Origin: Bacteroidota bacterium
GTDB lineage: Bacteria; Bacteroidota; Bacteroidia; Bacteroidales; GCA-2748055
Assembly: GCA_030592605.1 (NCBI GenBank)
Contig: JAUVIT010000061.1
Coordinates: 1-7,880, forward strand
Reading direction: 5' to 3'
Length of the DNA stretch: 7,880 nucleotides
The position numbers and the translations under genes were made by a program. The number at the start of each line of letters is the position of its first letter. The stretch's first letter is position 1. A model generated the notes under the pieces. The model ran no database searches. It was not told where the DNA came from and saw nothing but the letters and a program-made list of their open reading frames with translations. This document shows positions 1 to 6,312 of this stretch, one piece after another.

Positions 1-2722
1 AGAGCTTGTACCCGTTGATGGCGCCGTCATCGTTCTGGAAATAGACTGAATAGGCATTTTGCCTTCCTGTCAGGTTGTAGAAATTAAGCATCCAGTATGA
101 GTGGAAGAGCTTTCTCTCTTTCAGATTTCCCTCCAGGTTAACAGAAAGGTCCAGCCGGAAATAGTCAGGAATCCGGTAGCTGTTCCGGTCTGAATAATCG
201 ACAAATTGTATACCGTCCATGTAATAGATGGATACGGGATAGGTCACCGGTCTGCCAGTAGTATATACCATATTGGCAGAGAAGCTAAGCCTGCGGTTCA
301 GCTTAATATTGCTTACAATGCTCAGATTATGGGGACGGTCGAAGTTGGAAGGATAAGGCTCCCCCTGATTGATCCGCTCACTTGAAAACTGAGAATCTAC
401 CTGCATAAGAGAGCGAGCGTAAGAGTAGGCGATCCAGCCACTCAGCTTGCCGGCATTTTTCTTAAACAGGGCCTCGAATCCATAAGCTTCCTGATCCCCC
501 TGCAGGGTGACCTGCTCCACATAGGGAGTCGAGATAAAACTGGCACCATCACGGAAATCCACCACATTATTGATCTTCTTATAATAGACCTCCAGGGAAG
601 TGTTTAATCCGCCCCTGGGGAAGTCCTGGTAGAATCCCATGGAGACCTGATCAACATAGGGAGGTACTATATTTGAATCGACCAGCTTCCACTGGTCAGT
701 GGGCGATATGGCAACGGTATTGCTTAACATAAATAAAAACTGGTTGACCCGGTTGTAGGAGAGCTTAAGGGAATTATTGGCCCCAATCATGAAGTTCATG
801 GCAAGGCGGGGCTCCAGCCCCGTATAAGTCTTTATTACCTCGTAAGGCTCTGCATCAATCACCTCCACTACACTTCCCGGCTGAATTGGCAATCCTTCTC
901 CATACACCTGAACCTGGTCAGGGCCCAGTGAAAAATAAGTTGCAAAGCGTAGTCCGCCATAGAAGGTCAACCGAGGCGTAAGTGAGATCTCATCGGCCAG
1001 GTAAACAGCCGTTTCAATCCCATTATCCAATCCCAGTTCCACAGGTACGCGCATGGATATATCGCCATAGGGTAGTACATTTCCCCTGTCAAGATTGTAG
1101 AGGATGGCACCCCCTCCAAAAGTCAGTTTATGCTTTCCCAGCGAAAGCCAGGACATATCCAGTTTGGTTTCATAATGGTCGATCCTGTATGATTGAGTCC
1201 AGGCTTCGGATGCCACTTGTTCGTTGGTGGTGGTAAAATCATAAGTGCCATATACAAGTGCCAGGTCACCTGAAAGCCTTGAGCCCAGCCTTCTCCTTAT
1301 ATTGAGTGATCCTCCTGCATTGTTATATGCATACTGGTTGGTAGTACCCAGCTTGAAATAATCGTGACTGTAGTATCCAAAAGCCTTGATCAGTGTTTTC
1401 TCTCCCGGCTCCCAGGTAAGCATACCTGACAAATCGTTGAAATTAGCCTTGCTTTCCCTGAGTTGGGGATCCTCCAGCTTGGTAAGAATCCAGTCGGAAT
1501 AAGTGGAGCGTCCGGCCAGGATAAATGAGCTTTTCCCCTTTTGAATGGGTCCCTCCACAGACAGGCGGGCCGTAACCGGACTGATCCCTCCATGAGCCGT
1601 GTACTTGTTCAGGTTGCCCTGGCGGGCAGTAATATCAAAAACGGATGCAAGGCGCCCCCCATAAGCAGCGGGCACGTTGCTTTTATAGAGGGTGAAATCC
1701 TTCACAATATCGGGACTGAAAGAGGTGAAGAATCCAAAAAGGTGGGAGCTGTTATATACCGGCACCTTATTTATAAATATCATATTCTGGTCGGCAGCAC
1801 TGCCCCTTACATTGAAACCGGCAGCTCCTTCTCCAACCGTTTGCACACCCGGTAGCATCTGAATAACCTTCAGCACATCCTTCTCGCCCATCACCACCGG
1901 AACCTCATTCAAAACTTTGTAGTTGAGACGATCAAATCCCATTTGGGTTCCCCTCACATTATGGTAGCGATTGGCCTGCACCACTACCTCTGTAAGTGCT
2001 ATAACACTTCTCTGCATGGTAATATCAAGATCGCCGCCAGAAAGCACCTCCAGGTAGTTATGCCGATCCTCCATTCCCATACATTTAAACTCGATGGTAT
2101 ATCTGCCAGGCCTGACCACAATGGTAAAGCGGCCATCAACATCGGTCGCTGTACCTTTTGCCAGATCTTCAAAATAAACAGTGGCTCCAATCATGGGATC
2201 GCCAGTTTCCACATCTGTGATCTTTCCATGCAGTACCGCCACATTTGTTCCCTCTCCTTCAGCCCTGGTTCCAACATGAAGAGTCTCCAGCATTCCTGCC
2301 TTTCTGCCATCAATATATTTCTGCTCCGTGGATGTAAGACCATCTGTTCCCTCCTCATCGGAAACACTTACCATCTCCCTGCTTCCTGAATAGTCGGGGA
2401 GCTTGCCAAGCAAAGGCCGCTGCATGCTCATGTAGATCTCCCCTGTCCCTTCCATATGGTAGTAAATCCCTGCAGGAAGAAGTGTAAGGTCCAGTGTCTT
2501 CCGAAGTGAGACTTCATCGCCCGAAGCTGTGACCCTAAGTCCCCTGATCCAACTCTCAAGGTAATAGAAGGTGATTCCTTTTTGCTGCTCCACATCCCTG
2601 ACAAACTCCTCGAAGGGAACATCCTGAAAACTTCCCGTGAATACTAGGTCAAAATCCTGTCCATACAGGGAAAAGGGAATCAAGCTAAGAACAAGCAGGC
2701 ATATTTGGAGGAGTCGTTTCAT
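1..2722 (-). CDS. TonB-dependent outer-membrane receptor with STN and carboxypeptidase-like regulatory domains (3' end off window)
   Basis: Predicted outer-membrane active transporter driven by TonB-ExbBD; the substrate cannot be told from sequence. By-eye translation gives 907 uninterrupted codons to the window edge. A signal peptide covers about residues 1-21 (ending SLYGQ). An STN domain follows at about 25-100, then a charged linker at about 101-160. A CarbopepD_reg-like beta-sandwich lies at about 162-237 (GKITDVETGDPMIGATVYF, then TDVDGRFT). The plug is at about 255-370 (VLKVIQMLPGVQT, FNVRG, YGGRLASVFDI). The rest is barrel, up to the near-terminal motif FYNLTGRQNAYSVYF at about 881-895. 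In relatives I know, the protein ends some 15-20 residues after this motif, so little is missing (inference). The start is fixed by the signal peptide and a GGAGGGA ribosome site. The start codon overlaps the stop of the upstream secreted-protein gene, so co-translation is likely. The STN domain suggests a signalling role, yet no FecR or sigma gene is adjacent. Confidence 0.95.
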   Translation of the reverse strand, partial: MKRLLQICLLVLSLIPFSLYGQDFDLVFTGSFQDVPFEEFVRDVEQQKGITFYYLESWIRGLRVTASGDEVSLRKTLDLTLLPAGIYYHMEGTGEIYMSMQRPLLGKLPDYSGSREMVSVSDEEGTDGLTSTEQKYIDGRKAGMLETLHVGTRAEGEGTNVAVLHGKITDVETGDPMIGATVYFEDLAKGTATDVDGRFTIVVRPGRYTIEFKCMGMEDRHNYLEVLSGGDLDITMQRSVIALTEVVVQANRYHNVRGTQMGFDRLNYKVLNEVPVVMGEKDVLKVIQMLPGVQTVGEGAAGFNVRGSAADQNMIFINKVPVYNSSHLFGFFTSFSPDIVKDFTLYKSNVPAAYGGRLASVFDITARQGNLNKYTAHGGISPVTARLSVEGPIQKGKSSFILAGRSTYSDWILTKLEDPQLRESKANFNDLSGMLTWEPGEKTLIKAFGYYSHDYFKLGTTNQYAYNNAGGSLNIRRRLGSRLSGDLALVYGTYDFTTTNEQVASEAWTQSYRIDHYETKLDMSWLSLGKHKLTFGGGAILYNLDRGNVLPYGDISMRVPVELGLDNGIETAVYLADEISLTPRLTFYGGLRFATYFSLGPDQVQVYGEGLPIQPGSVVEVIDAEPYEVIKTYTGLEPRLAMNFMIGANNSLKLSYNRVNQFLFMLSNTVAISPTDQWKLVDSNIVPPYVDQVSMGFYQDFPRGGLNTSLEVYYKKINNVVDFRDGASFISTPYVEQVTLQGDQEAYGFEALFKKNAGKLSGWIAYSYARSLMQVDSQFSSERINQGEPYPSNFDRPHNLSIVSNIKLNRRLSFSANMVYTTGRPVTYPVSIYYMDGIQFVDYSDRNSYRIPDYFRLDLSVNLEGNLKERKLFHSYWMLNFYNLTGRQNAYSVYFQNDDGAINGYKL

Positions 2723-3474
2723 CAATCTGCTCCCTCCAAAATGTTGCTTGCTGCCATAATGAAAAGCTCCAGTTGCTCCGTAGAGGCGGTCCTGATCTGA
2801 ATCTGATTACTCTTTATCAGCCGTTTAATATCCTTTTGTATGCTTTCAGGGAATAATTTAACAAAGCTTTTCTTGTTGCTAAAAGGATGGATGGAGCCAT
2901 CCAGTTCCAGGAGGTAATTTCTTTTAGGAGAGGTAAACTCCTCAATGAACGTGGGATCGCCAACTAAAGGAACCAGTTTTTTCTCCCAGCGGATATACCA
3001 GATCAATCTTTCCTTACCTAAAATCTGGTAAAACTGTTTTTCATCCAGTTCTTCATCCAACTCCTCTTCCAGTTTCAGTTTTTTGAAAAAATAATTTCCT
3101 ATGGTAAAATCATCCACCCGGTCACTTACCAAAATCACCTGGTTATCTGCCCCACCCATGGTCCGGTACTCAACCTCTACCTGCTGGGCATGAATATCAT
3201 ATTTAATCCAAATGTTGCTATAAAGCTTTCCGCGGATGCTTACCGAACCCTGGTGCACCCATCCCTCAAGCAGGTAGGGATGTCTCAGGCTGCGTGGATG
3301 CCTGTTGTAGTACTGAAGCCCATTAACCAGCTCCTGGTCCTGTCCATAGGCCCAATACACCAGCTCGCCAAAACGCTGAGTAGAATCAGTGTCGTGCTGC
3401 GCTTTCAGCGGCACCTGGATTATACAAAAGAATAAGATGGCAACTGTTAGAGCCGTTCGTACATCCTTATTCAT
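2722..3474 (-). CDS. Secreted protein of unknown function, coupled to the TonB receptor
   Basis: A 250-residue predicted exported protein. A signal peptide is visible at about 1-25 (hydrophobic core LTVAILFFCIIQV, probable cleavage after KAQ). The mature part has no transmembrane segment. The central portion (about 66-135) is beta-rich, with PYLLEGWVHQGSVSIRGKLY followed by IWIKYDIHAQQVEVEY. It resembles unnamed Bacteroidota proteins of the pattern 'Y...W..G.V...GK.Y....KYN.....V' that I recall only as hypothetical. An acidic repeat, EEELDEELDE, sits at about 136-145. The C-terminal part (about 185-240) is lysine-rich and probably helical. The stop overlaps the receptor's ATG in TGATG, so the two products are made together, and a periplasmic or outer-membrane accessory role for the receptor is a reasonable inference. 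It is not a FecR: there is no transmembrane anchor after a cytoplasmic domain. No enzymatic motif was recognised. Confidence 0.88.
   Translation of the reverse strand: MNKDVRTALTVAILFFCIIQVPLKAQHDTDSTQRFGELVYWAYGQDQELVNGLQYYNRHPRSLRHPYLLEGWVHQGSVSIRGKLYSNIWIKYDIHAQQVEVEYRTMGGADNQVILVSDRVDDFTIGNYFFKKLKLEEELDEELDEKQFYQILGKERLIWYIRWEKKLVPLVGDPTFIEEFTSPKRNYLLELDGSIHPFSNKKSFVKLFPESIQKDIKRLIKSNQIQIRTASTEQLELFIMAASNILEGAD
2731..2737 (-). promoter_or_regulatory. Shine-Dalgarno site for the TonB receptor gene
   Basis: On the minus strand GGAGGGA lies 8 nt before the ATG at 2722, inside the last codons of the upstream gene. It is the only strong Shine-Dalgarno-like match I noticed before a start in this window. 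That is notable because Bacteroidota genes usually initiate with little or no Shine-Dalgarno pairing. It supports both the chosen start and translational coupling through the TGATG overlap. Confidence 0.55.
3040..3075 (-). repeat. Imperfect 12-bp tandem repeat encoding ELDE units
   Basis: On the plus strand TTCATCCAGTTC (3040-3051) is followed directly by TTCATCCAACTC (3052-3063), 10 of 12 bases identical. A more diverged third copy, CTCTTCCAGTTT, occupies 3064-3075. Read on the minus strand the units encode the acidic peptide LEEELDEELDE of the secreted protein. The 12-bp period keeps the reading frame, so copy number could vary without breaking the gene. Confidence 0.5.
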
Positions 3475-3542
3475 TCGATGTGTTTCGAAAATTAATTTCA
3501 GGTCAGTTCACCCTTTGACTGGTAAAAGTGAAAAACGTTTAA

Positions 3543-4178
3543 TCACTGTGTCTGTTTCAGGTATTCTACAACCTGCATATGTGCCGACTGTGCAGCAAAA
3601 GAGGCCGCATCATCGCCATCCACATCCTTAAGTGATCTGTCGGCCCCGTGGGCGATCAATACCTTTACCACCTCCAGGTGACCCTCTGCAGCAGCATGCA
3701 TCAGGGGTGAAAAATGCTCATCGGAATCCACCTTGTTGGGATCCGCTCCGCGATCCAGCAGGATCTCCACAGTCTCGGGAAATGGCCCGGTGGATCCGTA
3801 AAGAAGTGCGGTACGATCCAAGGAGTCGCGCTTATCTATTTCGGCTCCAGCATCCAGCAGGTAGATAACTATCTCTGAATGCCCGTTAAAAGCTGCAAAC
3901 ATTAAGGCTGTATGTCCATCCGGATCAATGGCATCGCAGGCCACTCCGCTTTTAAAGAGTGCCTTCACTTGCTCCAGCTGTCCATCATGAGCCGCCTGTC
4001 GAAAGGCCTCCTCCTCAGCCGGACCAATCTGCACCTGTACAGGTTCATCGGTTATATGCCAGGCCTCCTTCACTTTCTCCTCCTGCTTCTCCCCTGTATC
4101 AGGCGCTCCTTTACATCCCATCAAGGCTACCAGCGAAACCAGAAAGAAGAAATATGCTGAAGTGAAGTGTCGTATCAT
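3543..4178 (-). CDS. Ankyrin-repeat lipoprotein
   Basis: A 211-residue predicted lipoprotein built of ankyrin repeats, a protein-interaction scaffold. The N-terminus MIRHFTSAYFFFLVSLVALMGC is a type II signal peptide with Cys22 as the acylated residue; methionine at -2 of the lipobox (LMGC) is slightly unusual. A polar, lysine/glutamate-rich tether (about 23-52) follows. Then come about five ankyrin units at roughly 54-83, 85-117, 118-151, 152-185 and 186-209. Typical cores are DGHTALMFAAFNGHSEIVIYLLDAGAEID (split at about 87-115) and LMHAAAEGHLEVVKVLIAHGAD. An in-frame ATG at 4295 would add 39 residues before the signal peptide, so the start at 4178 is preferred; no Shine-Dalgarno is visible. 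The gene lies 68 bp upstream of the secreted-protein/receptor pair on the same strand, so a shared transcript is possible. It diverges from the GIN-domain lipoprotein. The partner is unknown. Confidence 0.92.
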   Translation of the reverse strand: MIRHFTSAYFFFLVSLVALMGCKGAPDTGEKQEEKVKEAWHITDEPVQVQIGPAEEEAFRQAAHDGQLEQVKALFKSGVACDAIDPDGHTALMFAAFNGHSEIVIYLLDAGAEIDKRDSLDRTALLYGSTGPFPETVEILLDRGADPNKVDSDEHFSPLMHAAAEGHLEVVKVLIAHGADRSLKDVDGDDAASFAAQSAHMQVVEYLKQTQ

Positions 4179-4281
4179 AAACTTGGTTTTTAGAACTGGT
4201 GAAGATAAAAAGAAATCATGGCTTCCTGTATGCAGGCTGCAACTTTTTAAACTTTGGCTTGTCTCTAAAAGAAAACGACAA
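4179..4281. promoter_or_regulatory. Divergent promoter region between two lipoprotein genes
   Basis: These 103 bp separate the start codons of the ankyrin lipoprotein (minus) and the GIN-domain lipoprotein (plus), so both promoters should lie here. On the plus strand TAAACTTTG (4248-4256) is one base too long for the Bacteroidota -7 box TAnnTTTG. It stands 25 nt before the ATG, with no clear TTTG -33 partner. A short palindrome, TGCAG-G-CTGCA (4231-4241), is near the middle and could be an operator. The motif assignments are weak; the location of a divergent control region is not. Confidence 0.45.
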
Positions 4282-4893
4282 ATGAAGAATCTCAAAAATA
4301 TGGTTTTCGCCCTATTGGCGGGGGTTGTTCTTGCGGGATGCGACAGTATTGGAAATCAGACCATCAACGGAACCGGTGATGTTAAATCAATGGAGGTTAA
4401 ACTTCCAGCTTTCGAAGGAGTAAATGTGACCGGAACCTGCAATGTGAAAATTCAGATTGGGGAACCACAATCCGTAGAATTTTATGCACAATCTGAGGTA
4501 CTTGATGTTCTAACATACAAGGTTAGTGACGGTATTCTGCAGATCGGATTCAAACCAGACTATACCGTAAATACAAATGAAGAGATACGCACAGAAATCA
4601 CCATCCCTTCCGTCTATTTCGCAGGGATTACCGGAGCGGCAGATTTTGAGCTATCTGGAGCAAAGCAGGATGTTCTTGACATTTACATTACCGGCACCGG
4701 AAATGTGGATGCCTTTGATATGGTGATGGATGATTGCAACATACAGATCTCCGGTGCAGGCAATTGCGAGGTTCATGTAATCGACAATCTGGATATAGTG
4801 ATATCCGGTGTAGGAAATATAAGGTACAGAGGTAATCCTACGGTGACTACCGATGTTAGTGGCGTCGGAGACATCAGTCCGGATGGAAAATAA
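4282..4893 (+). CDS. GIN-domain (DUF2807) lipoprotein, head-domain adhesin-like beta-helix
   Basis: A 203-residue predicted lipoprotein of the putative auto-transporter adhesin head GIN domain family (DUF2807), common and mostly uncharacterised in Bacteroidota. The signal peptide MKNLKNMVFALLAGVVLAGC ends in a classical lipobox LAGC, with Cys20 acylated and Asp at +2. The mature protein is repetitive beta-structure with recurring turns of the form G-x-G-[D/N]: GTGD (30-33), GTGN (138-141), GAGN (158-161), GVGN (176-179) and GVGD (194-197), plus a variant GTCN at 51-54. This fits a right-handed beta-helix in which each turn closes on a glycine corner. The frame is open from an earlier ATG at 4162, but that would bury the lipobox behind 40 basic residues, so the 4282 start is chosen. 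The gene stands alone on the plus strand, 24 bp from a convergent gene. The function of the family is not established. Confidence 0.93.
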   Translation: MKNLKNMVFALLAGVVLAGCDSIGNQTINGTGDVKSMEVKLPAFEGVNVTGTCNVKIQIGEPQSVEFYAQSEVLDVLTYKVSDGILQIGFKPDYTVNTNEEIRTEITIPSVYFAGITGAADFELSGAKQDVLDIYITGTGNVDAFDMVMDDCNIQISGAGNCEVHVIDNLDIVISGVGNIRYRGNPTVTTDVSGVGDISPDGK

Positions 4894-4917
4894 GTGGCTG
4901 CCAGTCCCACGGGGCCG

Positions 4918-6213
4918 CTAATAATACCTTCTCCCATTCCCAAATCGCGGATTCACAATGTTGTTGTAAATGGACCCGAAGGTATAGGTAAGTCCGAGAC
5001 CGCCCTCCAGATTATAAGAGGTCTGGAGCTCCTGCAGCTGGAGCAGGATTTCTGCTTCGCTTGCCTCACCCCTGACCAGCGACAACTGGTCGTTGATACG
5101 GCCCACACTACCCCTAACCCGCAGGGACAATCCCTTAAGGATCCGGATGCTGACAAAACCACCAAACTCCACCCTGTTCTTTGAGAAGTCATGGAAAAAA
5201 TTGGATCCCTGAAGCGATACATTGATCGATCCCCATTTCTCCTGAACCTGGTAGGCAATTTCCAGCTGCTGCTGCCATAAAAGCTCCTCCGTTTGATCGT
5301 AAATGGTGGTATCATTGTAGATCCTGTAAGAGCTTCCAATGCCATATAAGAACCTCAGTTGCCGGTGGGTGGACTTAGAATAGGGAAAAATATTATACTC
5401 CACAGATGGCATTATGTCTAAGGCCAGATCGATGTTGGTATAGCTTGAAGATAGTAGTTCTGATCTCAAACCAGCTGACCAGTGTTCCCCAAGACTTTTC
5501 ACCACCAGCAGTTCAAGTCCCTGGTAGCTTTTATCGTTGGTGTATAAGGTATCGTCGTAGGTATATTTGGTCCTGGTATAGCGATAATCAAAATCCACTT
5601 CAAGTTTCCAGTCATGGGTGATCTTGCTGGCGGAGACCGAATTTTGAAGCTCCAACTCCTTGAAAGACTCCTCGCCTTCAAAATCGGGCTCAAATTCCAG
5701 CTCAAAAACCCAGTTGTTCCAATTATCTTCAACCTCCTGTGTTTCCATTGCCTCGGTGGGATTGATCAACACCTCACTATATAGCGGAGTTTTTGCCACG
5801 AATGGCATCATTCCCATCTTCAGCATCTGCGTTCTCCATATCCTTTGGTAATCCCTTGTATCATCGGGTCTGCTTAAATATACAAGCGTATCGCTCAAGC
5901 CGTCGAACTCCTTCTGGCCCACAAATGCATAGGTATACTTGTTTCCTCCACTTCCTGTTCGTTCCCTGGTCTCCAGAATATATAACTGGGCCTCCTTCAC
6001 GTCTCTTACGTAATTCACATATGGCACCTCCTCACGGATATAATTCATATCACAGCGGGCACAGTCAATAAAAATTCGAAGGCCATTCACTCGCTGAACC
6101 GAAGTATCGGCTTCCGGCACCTGGACATTCTCCGGCTCCTGTCCCAATATGGTAACTGAGATAAACAGAGATATCATTACAAGGGCAACACCTGGAAGAG
6201 TTGTCTTACACAT
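4918..6213 (-). CDS. Predicted outer-membrane beta-barrel protein with N-terminal CxxC domain
   Basis: A 431-residue exported protein of unknown function. The signal peptide covers about residues 1-24 (hydrophobic ALVMISLFISVTIL, probable cleavage before QEPEN). A globular N-terminal domain (about 43-150) follows, opening with RIFIDCARCDMNYIREEVPYV (split across 46-66) and containing a CxxC pair, Cys51 and Cys54, then VNYVRDVKEAQLYIL. From about 165 to the C-terminus the sequence alternates polar and hydrophobic residues in many strands (for example WKLEVDFDYRYTRTKYTYDD, LRFLYGIGSSYRIY, WGSINVSLQGSNFF, LGLTYTFGS). This is typical of an outer-membrane barrel, and the protein ends in RRYY. I recall similar 'FLDC..CD..YIR.E..FVNYVRD' proteins annotated as hypothetical in Bacteroidota and Gemmatimonadota, so this is probably a widespread unnamed family (memory, not checked). 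The gene is probably monocistronic: 99 bp separate it from the kinase gene, and it converges with the GIN gene. Confidence 0.9.
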   Translation of the reverse strand: MCKTTLPGVALVMISLFISVTILGQEPENVQVPEADTSVQRVNGLRIFIDCARCDMNYIREEVPYVNYVRDVKEAQLYILETRERTGSGGNKYTYAFVGQKEFDGLSDTLVYLSRPDDTRDYQRIWRTQMLKMGMMPFVAKTPLYSEVLINPTEAMETQEVEDNWNNWVFELEFEPDFEGEESFKELELQNSVSASKITHDWKLEVDFDYRYTRTKYTYDDTLYTNDKSYQGLELLVVKSLGEHWSAGLRSELLSSSYTNIDLALDIMPSVEYNIFPYSKSTHRQLRFLYGIGSSYRIYNDTTIYDQTEELLWQQQLEIAYQVQEKWGSINVSLQGSNFFHDFSKNRVEFGGFVSIRILKGLSLRVRGSVGRINDQLSLVRGEASEAEILLQLQELQTSYNLEGGLGLTYTFGSIYNNIVNPRFGNGRRYY

Positions 6214-6233
6214 ATAAATAAGCTTAGTTTAGC

Positions 6234-6266
6234 AAACCATTTGACTGCGAAAAAATCCAATGGTTT
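6234..6266. repeat. 8-bp perfect inverted repeat between the kinase and barrel genes
   Basis: AAACCATT (6234-6241) and AATGGTTT (6259-6266) are exact reverse complements, separated by 17 bases that carry a run of six A (T on the minus strand). The element lies in the 99-bp gap after the aspartate kinase stop and 21 bp before the barrel-protein start. It could be an operator for the barrel gene, an RNA hairpin in its leader, or a poor terminator. The loop is long and no U-tract follows the stem, which argues against a classical intrinsic terminator. Confidence 0.45.
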
Positions 6267-6312
6267 AATAGCACACGACTTTGTATTTTAAAGAAAGGAG
6301 AATAGGATCCCT

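Noticed and set aside
1943..2389. Plus-strand 148-codon open frame
   Set aside because: It lies entirely antisense to the TonB receptor's STN, regulatory and plug domains, which translate without interruption; composition and lack of motifs indicate a shadow frame.
2722..3474. FecR-type anti-sigma factor as the receptor's partner
   Set aside because: The protein starts with a cleavable signal peptide and has no N-terminal cytoplasmic domain followed by a transmembrane helix, and none of the FecR motifs are seen.
4162..4281. Extended N-terminus for the GIN-domain lipoprotein starting at 4162
   Set aside because: It would overlap the divergent ankyrin gene and place 40 mostly basic residues before a clean lipoprotein signal peptide; MKNLKNMVFALLAGVVLAGC at 4282 is the natural start.
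4179..4295. Extended N-terminus for the ankyrin lipoprotein starting at 4295
   Set aside because: It adds 39 residues ahead of the signal peptide and reaches into the divergent gene's coding start; the start at 4178 leaves an ordinary lipoprotein leader.
4893..4919. Terminator between the convergent GIN and barrel genes
   Set aside because: AGTGGC and GCCGCT can pair over six positions with one G-T wobble, but the loop is 15 bases and no T-run follows on either strand, so a terminator is not supported.
4953..5345. Minus-strand 130-codon open frame inside the barrel gene
   Set aside because: It sits in another frame of the barrel protein gene, is Ser/Arg/Trp-rich and has no signal or domain; the 431-codon frame has a coherent signal peptide and strand pattern.
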